A stretch of 32,844 nt of DNA from Synergistaceae bacterium. Its GTDB lineage: Bacteria; Synergistota; Synergistia; Synergistales; Aminobacteriaceae. The notes under the pieces were generated by a model that had not been told where the DNA came from, did not search any database, and worked only from the letters and a program-made list of their open reading frames with translations. Position numbers and translations under genes: made by a program. The DNA lies in the NCBI GenBank assembly GCA_017455085.1, contig JAFTBT010000110.1, forward strand, positions 1-32,844. Direction: 5' to 3'. Shown here in pieces: positions 7,278 to 15,782 of the stretch; the first letter of the stretch is position 1; every line of letters starts with the position of its first letter.

Positions 7278-8804
7278 CTAGATGTATATTATTTCTTCAC
7301 CCATAGGGTAGCTCACAGTGTATTCAACTACAATATTCACTGTCTTTCCGGCCTTAACGTCAAGTTCCCACGTGAGCAGGTTATCTTTTGTGCGTTCCTT
7401 CGGCTCTGGACTGATGGAATTAATCTCCAGTTTCACATTCTTGTCCTTCGACACAGGAATACGATCCTTAACCACAACAGTCTGGTCTTCCTGCATATCG
7501 TTAGTGACAGTTATCTTGAAGCCGTTTGACGATACTTTGTGCAGCGACGATGTAGTCTTACTGTCAGTGTTTTCTTTCTTGGACGTGATGCCCGGCACAT
7601 ACCCCAGCGGTATACCCTGCCTGCTGAGTCCGTATTCCGGAATCGAAAAGCTCCCTGTCTGCTGTTCGTCCACACTCAACACAGCTTCTCCCGGTATCAG
7701 CGGCTTTTTGGTGTCATCCATCTCCGCAATGATCCACGCGTCAGATCTCTGCTCCGGAATCAGCTCAATGTGTATCTTGCCCGTAAGCTGAATATCTCCC
7801 AGTACAAGCTCTGACTCTCTGCCGTCGCCTGCCAATGTCCCCGAACATCTCACTATGTGATCCGTAAAAGTCTCTTCCGTATTAGGAGAATCTATATTTC
7901 TCCTGAACCTTCTGCGGATGTCAGGTGCTTCCATTTCCGCAAGAGCTTCATCATCAAGTTTAAAGTCTTCCTCCATGTCGAACGAAGGACGCGGAGCATG
8001 TGATACCGACATCATCATACGGTCTGACCTAGCAGCAAATCTTTCCGGCTGAGGCTCCGGTATTTTGGGCTTGATTTTTGCTTTGAGGGGCTTTATCTCT
8101 GTCGGAGCTATAACATCACCTTCAGGGATTCTCGTGTGAAACGTTATCGGCCCTGTGTAGTCCAGACCGGTTTTCTGCGAAGAACGCGCATACAGCCTCG
8201 TCATGATGGCCCCTGTTTTGCTGTTGAGATCCATCGTGTATTTTGGTGTCCAGCTCGCAAACTCGGTCAACGCCTCAAACACTATCACTTTTCCGGACTT
8301 GAGCCTACCTGTGATGTGTATAGCTTCTTCTGCATTCTTAGGCCTGCGCTCGTTCAGCTCGTCATAAAGCAGTTTTATAGCGTGGTTATTCTCATTCAGT
8401 GCTGCGTCTATACCTGCAAGCTCATTCTCAGCGTTCAGCTTCATTTCCTGAGCCATCCGGATATACGCAATAATATCTTCTGAGTTTGTCCGTGTCGGCG
8501 GAGCAGCTTCGTTCAGGAGCTTCTGTGTCTGCGCAAGGGCTGACTTTCTGGACTGAAGCACTGTGTTAGCTTTCCGGAGTTCTTCGAGTTTTAAGTTCAG
8601 GCCTTCCAGTGATGAGGGTATCCATTCACTTCTGGACACTGTGAAGATTCTGACCGCTTCGGTGTCCGTATGGTTGATGATTCTGACGCTCTTAATCTCA
8701 AACGCTCCCGGCAGCTCTATATCGAAATCCTCAGCCGCAGGAGCAGCAGCAAACAGGAATTTTGCTCCGTAAGGGTAAACGTCAAGTGCCTTAATCTGAT
8801 ACAT
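7278..8804 (-). CDS. DUF4139 domain protein (mucoidy inhibitor MuiA-like)
   Basis: This 508-residue protein has the layout of the MuiA/DUF4139 family. It has an N-terminal beta-rich DUF4140-like part (YPYGAKFLFAAAPAAEDFDIELPG), a coiled-coil segment near residues 65-165 (LNLKLEELRKANTVLQSRKSAL) and a C-terminal DUF4139 beta sandwich ending in VDVKAGKT-like strands (LDVKAGKTVNIVVEYTVSYP). A Pro/Lys-rich linker lies in the middle. The biochemical role of the family is not known; the name comes from a mucoidy phenotype. Many relatives have signal peptides, but none is visible here, so this one may be cytoplasmic. AGAGG sits about 9 bases before the ATG and overlaps the prs stop codon, and only 13 bases separate the two genes, so it is co-transcribed with prs. 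Confidence 0.8.
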   Translation of the reverse strand: MYQIKALDVYPYGAKFLFAAAPAAEDFDIELPGAFEIKSVRIINHTDTEAVRIFTVSRSEWIPSSLEGLNLKLEELRKANTVLQSRKSALAQTQKLLNEAAPPTRTNSEDIIAYIRMAQEMKLNAENELAGIDAALNENNHAIKLLYDELNERRPKNAEEAIHITGRLKSGKVIVFEALTEFASWTPKYTMDLNSKTGAIMTRLYARSSQKTGLDYTGPITFHTRIPEGDVIAPTEIKPLKAKIKPKIPEPQPERFAARSDRMMMSVSHAPRPSFDMEEDFKLDDEALAEMEAPDIRRRFRRNIDSPNTEETFTDHIVRCSGTLAGDGRESELVLGDIQLTGKIHIELIPEQRSDAWIIAEMDDTKKPLIPGEAVLSVDEQQTGSFSIPEYGLSRQGIPLGYVPGITSKKENTDSKTTSSLHKVSSNGFKITVTNDMQEDQTVVVKDRIPVSKDKNVKLEINSISPEPKERTKDNLLTWELDVKAGKTVNIVVEYTVSYPMGEEIIYI

Positions 8805-8817
8805 GCATCAAGCCTCT

Positions 8818-9783
8818 CTAGTCGCTCATACTGCTGATAGAAATTTCGTTATGCACCCTCCGTATCGCCTCAGCAAACAATGGCGCAATCGACAACTGTA
8901 TAATCTTGTCCGTCATCTTCTCCGGCGGAATCGGTATCGTGTCCGTGAACACCATCTGATCAAACTCCGACTTCATGATCCTCTCCTTCGCAGGCCCGGA
9001 CAACACCGCATGTGTCGCACACGCATACACCTTCGCGCAGCCTCTCTCCTTCAGCCCCGCCGCAGCATGACATATCGTCCCAGCTGTGTCTATGATGTCG
9101 TCCACAAGAATCGCTATCCTGTCCCTGACATTCCCCACTATGTCCATCACTTCAGAGACATTCTGCAAATCATACGACCGCCTTTTGTCCACGATGGCTA
9201 TATCCGTGTTCAGCATCACCGCAAACTTTCTAGCTCTTGCCACTCCTCCCACATCAGGAGACACTACTACAACTTTTCCCTTCGACAGATCTTCATACAG
9301 TAATGTCCTGAAGTAGTCCGCCATTAATTTCATTCCGGTCAAATGGTCTACAGGTATGTCAAAAAATCCCTGCTCCTGCCCTGCATGAAGATCCGCAGTC
9401 AGTACCCGGTCAATGCCTCCGTGCGTGAGAATATTTGCAACCAGTTTTGCCGTGATGGGTTCTCTGGGCTTGGCCTTCCTGTCCTGACGAGCATAGCCGA
9501 AGTACGGAATCACAGCGTTCACGTAATGAGCAGATGCCCTCTTCATAGCGTCCGCCATGATCAAAAGCTGCATAATGTTTTCGTTCACTGGGTAGCATGT
9601 GGGCTGAACTATAAACACGTCTGCGCCCCTTACACTCTCGTTAAGAGACATGCCGATTTCACCGTCAGCAAATCTGTAGTGCTTTGCGTCAGCTAGTGGT
9701 ACGTTGAGTTCAGAGCAGATTCGACGCGCAAATTCTTCATGTGCTGTACCTGTGAATATTTTCAGGCCGTTTCCTCTGGACAA
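8818..9783 (-). CDS. prs: Ribose-phosphate pyrophosphokinase (PRPP synthase)
   Basis: This 321-residue cytoplasmic enzyme makes phosphoribosyl pyrophosphate from ribose 5-phosphate and ATP for nucleotide, histidine, tryptophan and NAD synthesis. Class I PRPP synthase features are all present: FADGEIGMSLNESVRG near the N-terminus, IPYFGYARQDRKAKPREPI (ATP and regulatory region), LTADLHAGQEQGFFDIPVDHL, and the PRPP-binding motif VDDIIDTAGTI near residue 225. Its length is typical. The start is a TTG at 9783 with GGGGAGG 7 bases upstream; no better ATG exists. It lies 21 bases after glmU and 13 before the DUF4139 gene, so the three probably form one operon, echoing the widespread glmU-prs pairing. 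Confidence 0.96.
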   Translation of the reverse strand: MSRGNGLKIFTGTAHEEFARRICSELNVPLADAKHYRFADGEIGMSLNESVRGADVFIVQPTCYPVNENIMQLLIMADAMKRASAHYVNAVIPYFGYARQDRKAKPREPITAKLVANILTHGGIDRVLTADLHAGQEQGFFDIPVDHLTGMKLMADYFRTLLYEDLSKGKVVVVSPDVGGVARARKFAVMLNTDIAIVDKRRSYDLQNVSEVMDIVGNVRDRIAILVDDIIDTAGTICHAAAGLKERGCAKVYACATHAVLSGPAKERIMKSEFDQMVFTDTIPIPPEKMTDKIIQLSIAPLFAEAIRRVHNEISISSMSD

Positions 9784-9804
9784 GATTATTCCTCCCCTTT
9801 CAGG

Positions 9805-11178
9805 TTATTGCTTGTGGTGCTTCCGTAATGACCAGTCAGCGATATTAGTCTGCCTCGCCCTGCCGACACCCAACGCATTAGCAGGTACTTCCTGAGTGAT
9901 CACTGACCCCGCAGCGGTCGCAGCACCGTCCTCAATCTCTACGGGTGCTACAAACATTGTATTCGAACCGACAAAGCAATTATTGCCGATACGTGTCCTG
10001 TTCTTGTGTTCGCCGTCATAGTTGCAGGTGATACTTCCTGCGCCGATGTTCACGTCATGGCCTAACTCTGCGTCACCCATGTACGACAGGTGAGGGACTT
10101 TCGAGCCTTCGCCTATGTGTGAGTTCTTCAGCTCCACGAATTTACCAGCGTATGCCCTGCTCTCTAGGCATGACCCATCACGGATATACACGAACGCTCC
10201 GACCTTTGCCGAGTCTTTGAGTTCGCTGTTCTCTATCACGGCGTATGCAGTAATCCTGACGTTTTCACCGAGTACTGCGTTTGTGAGAATAGAGCCTGTT
10301 CCGACTACACAGCCTTCACCGATTCTTGACTTGCCCCAAATCTGGACACCGGGCATCAGCACCGTATCACGCGCTATTTCCGCATCAGCACCTACGTACA
10401 CGCTCGCAGGGTCTAGGATTCTGACTCCGTCATTCATGAGCCTGTCGAGTATTCTCCTGCGCATAACACCAGTAACGTGTGCAAGTTCTGATTGAGTGTT
10501 CACGCCCTGCATCTCTTCTTCAGGGAGGGCAAAAGCTCCGGTATGCATTCCCCGCGAGTTCATGAGGCCAAGTGCATCCGGAAGATAGTACTCATGTTGA
10601 GCGTTGTTGTTCGTGATGGAGTCTATTACTTCGTCCAGTGCCTTCACCCTGAACGCGTAACACCCTGCATTGACTTCGGTGATAGCTCTCTGGGACTCGT
10701 CAGCGTCCCTGTACTCGACAATGCTCACGGAATTTTGGGCTCGTATGATTCTGCCGTACTGGTTGGGGTAATTCGCGATGAAGCTGATCACGGTGCAGTC
10801 GTATTTTTCGCAGCAGGAGGCTAACTCGGTGAAACTCTCAGGGGTCATCAATGGGACATCACCATTCAGCACAACGAGAGAGTCATAATTTTTCCACCAA
10901 GTGCGGGCGGATTTGACTGCGTGGCCTGTGCCTAACTGTTCGTGCTGCCATAGTACATTTACTGCTGGGAAATTTTGTGTGATATGTGATTCTACTAAGT
11001 CTCCTCCTGAACCTACGAGTACCCCTATATTTTCGGGAGCAACTCTGGCTGTGAGGGCATTGCTGATAACGTAATCAATTATGGGTCGGTCTAGAATGGG
11101 CTGTAAAACTTTCGGGGCTGCGCTCTTCATTCTTGTGCCTTTACCTGCGGCCATGATGAGAACGCAAAGACTCTTCAT
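9805..11178 (-). CDS. glmU: Bifunctional UDP-N-acetylglucosamine pyrophosphorylase / glucosamine-1-phosphate N-acetyltransferase
   Basis: GlmU catalyses the last two steps to UDP-GlcNAc, the precursor of peptidoglycan and surface glycans. The 457 residues show both halves. The N-terminal nucleotidyltransferase has MAAGKGTRMKS at residues 9-19 and VVLNGDVPLM. The C-terminal left-handed beta-helix of hexapeptide repeats (about 250-445) carries the acetyltransferase residues in HLSYMGDAELG and NIGAGSITCNYDG. The length matches the family. The ATG has AGAGGTGAT about 7-14 bases upstream. It lies 24 bases after tRNA-Gln on the same strand, so it may be transcribed with the tRNA. Confidence 0.96.
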   Translation of the reverse strand: MKSLCVLIMAAGKGTRMKSAAPKVLQPILDRPIIDYVISNALTARVAPENIGVLVGSGGDLVESHITQNFPAVNVLWQHEQLGTGHAVKSARTWWKNYDSLVVLNGDVPLMTPESFTELASCCEKYDCTVISFIANYPNQYGRIIRAQNSVSIVEYRDADESQRAITEVNAGCYAFRVKALDEVIDSITNNNAQHEYYLPDALGLMNSRGMHTGAFALPEEEMQGVNTQSELAHVTGVMRRRILDRLMNDGVRILDPASVYVGADAEIARDTVLMPGVQIWGKSRIGEGCVVGTGSILTNAVLGENVRITAYAVIENSELKDSAKVGAFVYIRDGSCLESRAYAGKFVELKNSHIGEGSKVPHLSYMGDAELGHDVNIGAGSITCNYDGEHKNRTRIGNNCFVGSNTMFVAPVEIEDGAATAAGSVITQEVPANALGVGRARQTNIADWSLRKHHKQ

Positions 11179-11202
11179 TTTTCACATCACCTCTGAAATA
11201 CA

Positions 11203-11276
11203 TGGCTGGGATGGATGGATTCGAACCATCATTACAGGATCCAAAGTCCCGCGTCCTGCCTTTGGACGACATCCCA
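11203..11276 (-). tRNA. tRNA-Gln (anticodon UUG), CCA encoded
   Basis: The minus strand folds into a complete cloverleaf. The acceptor stem TGGGATG pairs perfectly with CATCCCA, the D stem is GTCC/GGAC, the anticodon loop is CTTTGGA (anticodon TTG, glutamine), and the T arm is GATGG-TTCGAAT-CCATC. The discriminator is G, followed by an encoded CCA at 11203-11205. It lies between ftsH and glmU in the same orientation. Confidence 0.95.
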
Positions 11277-11306
11277 ACTGCAAATTATTTTCCGGAAAAC
11301 GTGCTA

Positions 11307-11315
11307 ATTATATCA
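11307..11315 (-). promoter_or_regulatory. Extended -10 promoter for tRNA-Gln and glmU, overlapping the ftsH stop
   Basis: On the minus strand TGATATAAT is a perfect extended -10 element and its first bases are the ftsH stop codon (TGA). A transcript would start about 24 bases before the tRNA. It would supply tRNA-Gln, and by readthrough glmU, prs and the DUF4139 gene, apart from any readthrough from ftsH. Confidence 0.5.
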
Positions 11316-13214
11316 CGCCAAAAAATCTCTGCTTGTGTTTGGCAAAATATCTATTCGTTCGTCTGGTATATCGGGCAATTCTGAAGGAGTGCTTTCGTCC
11401 ATGAGTTTGGCGAAGTCTTCAGCGTCCAGCACTTCACGTTCGAGCAATACCCCCGCGATTTTGTCCATGAGTTCGCGGCGTTCAGTGAGTATCGTTTTTG
11501 CCTTGAGGTAGCACGAGTCGATTATGGCCTTGACTTCCTGATCGATCTTGTACGCAACTTCCTCGCTGTAGTTCCTGTCCTCCGAAATGTCCCTGCCTAA
11601 GAAAATTTCTTCGCGTTTGTTGCCGAGTTTCACGAGTCCGATAGTCTCACTCATTCCGAGCTGTGTAACCATTTGGCGTGCTGTCTCTGTGGCGCGTTCA
11701 AGGTCATTTGCTGCACCGCTGGTTACGTCATTGAACACAATCTCCTCGCTGACTCTTCCGCTGAGCAACACTGCAATCCGATTCATGAGTTCTGATTTCG
11801 ACATGAGGAATCTATCTTCTTCGGGGAGCTGCAATGTGTAGCCGAGTGCTGCGTGTCCTCTGGGAATGATCGAGATTTTGTGCACTGGGTCAGATCCGGG
11901 AAGTACTTTAGCGACAATAGCGTGCCCAGTCTCGTGGTAAGCAATGATTCTTTTTTCGCGGTCATTGATGATTCTGCTTTTGCGTTCCGGACCGGCCATA
12001 ACTCGCTCTATACCTTCTTCGAGGTCATCCATGCCGATTTTGTCCTTGCCATGTCTAGCGGCCAAGAGTGCGCCTTCATTCACGAGGTTTTCCAGATCCG
12101 CCCCAACGAGTCCCGGAGTCCTTCGCGCAAGAATCCCAACATCCACATCATCAGCGAAGTCTTTACCCTTCATGTGAACCCGCAAAATTTCCTCGCGTCC
12201 CTTCACGTCCGGACGGTCTACGGTGATATGTCTGTCGAACCTTCCCGGCCTGAGCAGTGCAGGGTCAAGAATATCGGGCCTATTCGTTGCGGCGATGAGT
12301 ATAGTGCTGCTGGTGTCGTCGAAACCGTCAAGCTCCACGAGTAACTGGTTGAGAGTCTGCTCTCGTTCGTCATGTCCACCGCCGAGACCTGCGCCCCTGT
12401 GGCGACCTACAGCGTCCATCTCGTCAATGAAGATGATACACGGCTGGTATTTCTTGGCCTGCTCGAAAAGGTCACGCACTCTAGCAGCTCCGACACCTAC
12501 GAACATTTCCACGAAGTCAGAACCGCTTGCGCTGAAGAACGGCACATCAGCTTCTCCGGCAGCAGCCCTCGCCAAAAGGGTCTTGCCAGTTCCGGGAGGG
12601 CCTACGAGCAATACGCCTTTGGGGACTCTAGCACCGAGTTTCTTGAACTTTTCGGGGTCCTTCAGGAAATGTATAACCTCCTGTAATTCTTCTTTGGACT
12701 CATCGCATCCGGCAACGTCAGCGAACGTAACTTTAGGCTTGTTGTCCAAAAATAGCTTTGCTTTGCTCCGACCGAAGGACATAATGCGTCCGCCGCCTCC
12801 CTGCATACCGTTGAGGAAGTATATCCAGACTCCGATTAGCAACAGCGTGGGGAAAAGTGAGGTCATCAGCGAAGTGAGCCATGTGTTTTTCTGTGGAGCC
12901 TCAAACGTAACAGTAACGCCCATAGCTACGGCTTTTTCTGCTATGCCAGAGACATCGAGTCCATACGTCAAGAAACGCTGCCCGGATTTTGTCTCGCCCT
13001 GAAGAGTTGCGGAGCTGGATTCGCCTGGAACGGTGTTGTTGCGGATCTGGAGTATGCGTACATTTCCTGCATTGAGTTCTGAGATGAATTGTGAGTAGCT
13101 GATTTCGTCGTACTGTTTCTGGGTTTCCTCCGGTGTCAAGAACATGTTGACCATAGAGACGACTACTAGAACCAGCACGAGATACAGTCCGAGATTTTTC
13201 GCGACCTTGTTCAA
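11313..13214 (-). CDS. ftsH: ATP-dependent zinc metalloprotease FtsH
   Basis: FtsH is the membrane-bound AAA+ protease that degrades misassembled membrane proteins and short-lived regulators as a hexamer. The 633 residues hold a first membrane helix at about 9-27, a periplasmic domain, a second helix near 117-134, Walker A GPPGTGKT (205-212), Walker B IIFIDE (260-265), the SRH region with RPGRFDR, and the zinc site HETGH (427-431). All key residues are present. The start is TTG 13214 with GGAGG 11 bases upstream. It faces away from rlmN. The 319 bases between them contain a structured IS605-like region. Confidence 0.97.
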   Translation of the reverse strand: MNKVAKNLGLYLVLVLVVVSMVNMFLTPEETQKQYDEISYSQFISELNAGNVRILQIRNNTVPGESSSATLQGETKSGQRFLTYGLDVSGIAEKAVAMGVTVTFEAPQKNTWLTSLMTSLFPTLLLIGVWIYFLNGMQGGGGRIMSFGRSKAKLFLDNKPKVTFADVAGCDESKEELQEVIHFLKDPEKFKKLGARVPKGVLLVGPPGTGKTLLARAAAGEADVPFFSASGSDFVEMFVGVGAARVRDLFEQAKKYQPCIIFIDEMDAVGRHRGAGLGGGHDEREQTLNQLLVELDGFDDTSSTILIAATNRPDILDPALLRPGRFDRHITVDRPDVKGREEILRVHMKGKDFADDVDVGILARRTPGLVGADLENLVNEGALLAARHGKDKIGMDDLEEGIERVMAGPERKSRIINDREKRIIAYHETGHAIVAKVLPGSDPVHKISIIPRGHAALGYTLQLPEEDRFLMSKSELMNRIAVLLSGRVSEEIVFNDVTSGAANDLERATETARQMVTQLGMSETIGLVKLGNKREEIFLGRDISEDRNYSEEVAYKIDQEVKAIIDSCYLKAKTILTERRELMDKIAGVLLEREVLDAEDFAKLMDESTPSELPDIPDERIDILPNTSRDFLA

Positions 13215-13273
13215 GATGTATAAAGCCTCCGTATTTTAGTGAAATATAACGAATATCCAGCATTCTGTGCCTG

Positions 13274-13389
13274 CCCACACCTAAAGGCGGGAGTTTGTTA
13301 AGAAGTTTGCCTGTGAGAGGCTTATTCTTAAGGGCGTGGCCAGTTCGCCCCTATACGCTATCTTCCCATCGAGTATGGGCCTTTTGCGT
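13274..13389 (-). ncRNA. Structured non-coding region resembling an IS200/IS605 right end with omega-RNA-like stems, no transposase
   Basis: Read on the minus strand, this region has nested stems in order: ACGC/GCGT closing CCCAT/ATGGG (13355-13389), GGGCG/CGCCC (13332-13350), then TTCTTAA/TTAAGAA (13325-13331 with 13298-13304) enclosing GCCT/AGGC. It ends in an imperfect hairpin CCCGCC-TTTA-GGTGTGGG (13291-13274) with one unpaired T. A subterminal hairpin with an extra-helical T is a known hallmark of IS200/IS605 ends, and the 3' part of TnpB elements encodes the guide (omega) RNA. Pairing is better on the minus strand (a G-T pair becomes A/C on plus). No tnpA or tnpB reading frame is nearby. 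It could instead be an unrelated leader RNA of ftsH. The remaining bases from 13215 to 13533 hold no gene. Confidence 0.4.
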
Positions 13390-13533
13390 TTACTTTGTTT
13401 TGTGGTGATTTGCTGGAGTTCTACATTTTTGTTAATGCGGAACGACTAACCGCAAATAGATTATACTATAGCTAGTTGTATTGCCGTAAAATGCAGTACG
13501 TTGCTTTTCGACAACAGAAGGAGAATGATTTAT

Positions 13534-14565
13534 ATGAATGACAATTATTATGACGCGTTAGAGTTGTCGCTGAGTGATTGGCAGATAATGTTTGCGAATC
13601 TGGGTGAGGCGAAATTCAGAGCAGGCCAAGTGTGCCAGTGGATATATGCCAAGAAAGTGTTCAACTACCACGACATGAGCAACCTGTCGAAGGATTTGCG
13701 TGTGAAGCTGAGTGAAAATGTGTTGATGACTCTGCCGGTGCTGATCCGTCAGCAGACTTCACGAGACGGGACGAAAAAATACCTGTGGCAGCTAGGAGAC
13801 GGCGCGAGGGTGGAGTCAGTGTTGCTGAATCATGGTGGGCATATGACGGCGTGCATTTCGAGTCAGGCTGGGTGTCCGTTGGGGTGTGTGTTCTGCGAGA
13901 CTGGAGCGAACGGATTCACACGCAACCTTACGCGAGGGGAGATACTCGGACAGTTTTTGATGATGGAGAAGCTTAACGGCGTGGACATCAACAATATTGT
14001 GTTTATGGGGATGGGAGAGCCATTGCTGAATGAGGGTGCAGTATTTTCTGCGATAAGGTCTCTGAACGACAAGAACATGCGGAATCTTGGAGCGAGGCAT
14101 ATCACGATTTCGACATCGGGAATTGTGCCTGGAATAGAGGACTTGGCGGATTTTGAGGTGCCATTAAGGTTGTCAGTGTCTCTGCACGCGACGAATGATG
14201 CACTGAGGAATAAGCTGATGCCGATAAACAGGCAGTATCCTTTGCAGAAGTTAGTGGCGGCGTTGAAGCATTATCGTGAACGGACTGGAGAGCGCATAAC
14301 GATAGAGTATGCATTGATAGACCGAGTGAATGATGCACCTGAATATGCGTATGAGATGGCTGCGTTGCTGGATGGGCTTGCACCGTATGTGAATCTGATA
14401 CCGTATAATGCGATTCCTTCGAGGCCTGAGCTGAAGCGGTCGAGTGATTCGAGTGTGAGGGAGTTTTGTGGAGCGTTGAGTGAGCTGAAGATAGAGTATG
14501 AATTGCGGAAGGAGAGGGGTGGGGATATAGCAGCAGCATGTGGACAGTTAGCAGGGAGTCGGTGA
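13534..14565 (+). CDS. rlmN: Dual-specificity 23S rRNA / tRNA adenine-C2 methyltransferase RlmN
   Basis: RlmN is a radical SAM enzyme that methylates C2 of A2503 in 23S rRNA and A37 in some tRNAs. The 343 residues show the 4Fe-4S/SAM motif CPLGCVFC (Cys 114, 118, 121), the SAM site GMGEPLLN, SVSLHATND, and a conserved C-terminal Cys in AACGQL that takes part in methyl transfer. I chose ATG 13534 because AAGGAG lies 10 bases before it; the in-frame TTG at 13501 has no support. An AT-rich stretch with TATACT at 13462-13467 may be its -10 box. It is a single gene, followed by an inverted repeat at 14586. Confidence 0.95.
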   Translation: MNDNYYDALELSLSDWQIMFANLGEAKFRAGQVCQWIYAKKVFNYHDMSNLSKDLRVKLSENVLMTLPVLIRQQTSRDGTKKYLWQLGDGARVESVLLNHGGHMTACISSQAGCPLGCVFCETGANGFTRNLTRGEILGQFLMMEKLNGVDINNIVFMGMGEPLLNEGAVFSAIRSLNDKNMRNLGARHITISTSGIVPGIEDLADFEVPLRLSVSLHATNDALRNKLMPINRQYPLQKLVAALKHYRERTGERITIEYALIDRVNDAPEYAYEMAALLDGLAPYVNLIPYNAIPSRPELKRSSDSSVREFCGALSELKIEYELRKERGGDIAAACGQLAGSR

Positions 14566-14585
14566 AGAGAGTGGGTTGGTGGGGT

Positions 14586-14618
14586 GGTTAAACGCGACGG
14601 CATGACGAGCATTTAACC
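14586..14618. terminator. Inverted repeat after rlmN, possible terminator
   Basis: GGTTAAA (14586-14592) pairs perfectly with TTTAACC (14612-14618) across a 19-base interior, followed by TTTGTGG. It lies 21 bases after the rlmN stop between convergent genes. The stem is AT-rich and the U-tract short, so termination is only one possible role. Confidence 0.35.
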
Positions 14619-14648
14619 TTTGTGGAATGGACGCAACTTTTTTGCAGT

Positions 14649-14744
14649 ACAACAACTGCTCAAACCCTCCCAACCCTGCACCTGCCATCACAATCACTAT
14701 GCGAGACACAACAACTGCTCAAACCCTCCCACCCATGCACCTGC
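14649..14744. repeat. Pair of 37-bp direct repeats between rlmN and fcl
   Basis: Two copies of a 37-base sequence beginning ACAACAACTGCTCAAACCCT occur at 14649-14685 and 14708-14744, with two mismatches and 22 bases between them. They lie between two convergent 3' ends. The period of 59 bases is not a multiple of three, arguing against coding. No internal symmetry is seen. Confidence 0.9.
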
Positions 14745-14762
14745 TTTCACTACCACCGCTAC

Positions 14763-15695
14763 CTATCCCGCATACTTGGCCTTGAAGTCCTCATACGCCA
14801 GCCTGATCCCCTCACGCAGACTCGTCTTCGGTCTCCAGCCTAACCCTTCAGCCTTGCTCACGTCCATAACTTTACGGGGCGTTCCGTTAGGTTTCGAGGT
14901 GTCCCACAAAATCGCACCACTATATCCCACAACATCAGCCACTAACTCCGTCAAGCCCTTGATTGTAATCTCTTTGCTGCTCCCTGCGTTTACTGTCTCA
15001 CTGCCTGAGTAGTTATTCATAAGGAACACACACAGCTCCGCCAAATCGTCCACATACAGAAATTCCCTCAAGGGGCTTCCGTCTCCCCAACACGTCACGC
15101 TCTCAGCCCCGGACACTTTCGCCTCGTGTAACCTCCGAATCAGTGCGGGCAACACATGCGAATTTTCGGGGTGATAGTTATCGTTCGGGCCGTACAGGTT
15201 ACAGGGCATCACAGATATGTAGTCGGTCTTGTACTGTGTGTTCAGGTACTCGCAATACTTCAGGCCGGAGATCTTCGCCAAAGCATACGCCTCGTTCGTT
15301 TTCTCAAGATACCCCGACAGCAAATATTCTTCCTTTATGGGCTGAGGACACATCCTTGGATAAATGCATGACGACCCCAAAAATTCCACCTTCTTGCAGC
15401 TGTTCATGTATGCAGAGTGAATTATGTTCATCTCGATCATCATGTTCATGTACATGAAATCCGCTGGAGCTTGTGCATTTGCTCCTATGCCTCCGACTTT
15501 TGCGGCCGCCACAAAAACGTAGTCCGGTTTCTCCTGCGAAAAAAACTCCTCCACTTCCGTCTGACGTGTCAAGTCAAGCTCTGAGTGCGTACGTGTGATG
15601 ATGTTGGTGTATCCCTGCCTCTGAAGCTCCCTGACGATTGCAGAGCCTACCATTCCTCTATGACCAGCAACATAAATCTTTGAGTCTTTATGCAT
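14763..15695 (-). CDS. fcl: GDP-L-fucose synthase
   Basis: This NAD(P)-binding extended SDR enzyme converts GDP-4-keto-6-deoxymannose to GDP-L-fucose, a donor for surface glycans. The 310 residues include the Rossmann motif GHRGMVGSAI, the family signature VFVAAAKVGGI, the catalytic Ser in SSCIYP, the YxxxK pair in YALAKIS, and the substrate-binding segment NLYGPNDNYHPENSHVLPAL. I chose ATG 15695; the frame is open for 24 more codons upstream, but that extension is not conserved in type. AAGGAG lies 13 bases upstream, a little far. No GDP-mannose dehydratase (gmd) is in the window, so the rest of the pathway must be elsewhere. It is divergent from queH. Confidence 0.93.
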   Translation of the reverse strand: MHKDSKIYVAGHRGMVGSAIVRELQRQGYTNIITRTHSELDLTRQTEVEEFFSQEKPDYVFVAAAKVGGIGANAQAPADFMYMNMMIEMNIIHSAYMNSCKKVEFLGSSCIYPRMCPQPIKEEYLLSGYLEKTNEAYALAKISGLKYCEYLNTQYKTDYISVMPCNLYGPNDNYHPENSHVLPALIRRLHEAKVSGAESVTCWGDGSPLREFLYVDDLAELCVFLMNNYSGSETVNAGSSKEITIKGLTELVADVVGYSGAILWDTSKPNGTPRKVMDVSKAEGLGWRPKTSLREGIRLAYEDFKAKYAG

Positions 15696-15770
15696 TGTGA
15701 ATATATCTCTCCTTTTATGGTTTAAGTATTTGGTGAATGTGATTATCATAGTAATTAATCTGCTCATGAG

Positions 15771-15776
15771 TATAAT
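15771..15776 (+). promoter_or_regulatory. TATAAT box just before queH, suggesting a leaderless transcript
   Basis: A perfect TATAAT ends seven bases before the queH ATG at 15783. Transcription starting 6-8 bases later would begin at or next to the start codon. No Shine-Dalgarno site is visible upstream of the ATG, which agrees with leaderless translation. No good -35 box is seen. Confidence 0.4.
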
Positions 15777-15782
15777 TATTGC

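Noticed and set aside
12223..13002. Plus-strand 259-codon open frame opposite ftsH
   Set aside because: A shadow of ftsH; Ser/Pro/Ala-rich translation without structure.
13274..13389. 6S RNA or a known riboswitch
   Set aside because: The stems do not form the long closing stem with central bubble of 6S RNA, and no motif of the TPP, SAM, cobalamin, fluoride or c-di-GMP classes is present.
14649..14744. Direct repeats as a minimal CRISPR array
   Set aside because: Only two copies, a 37-base repeat with a 22-base spacer, no dyad symmetry and no cas genes in the window.
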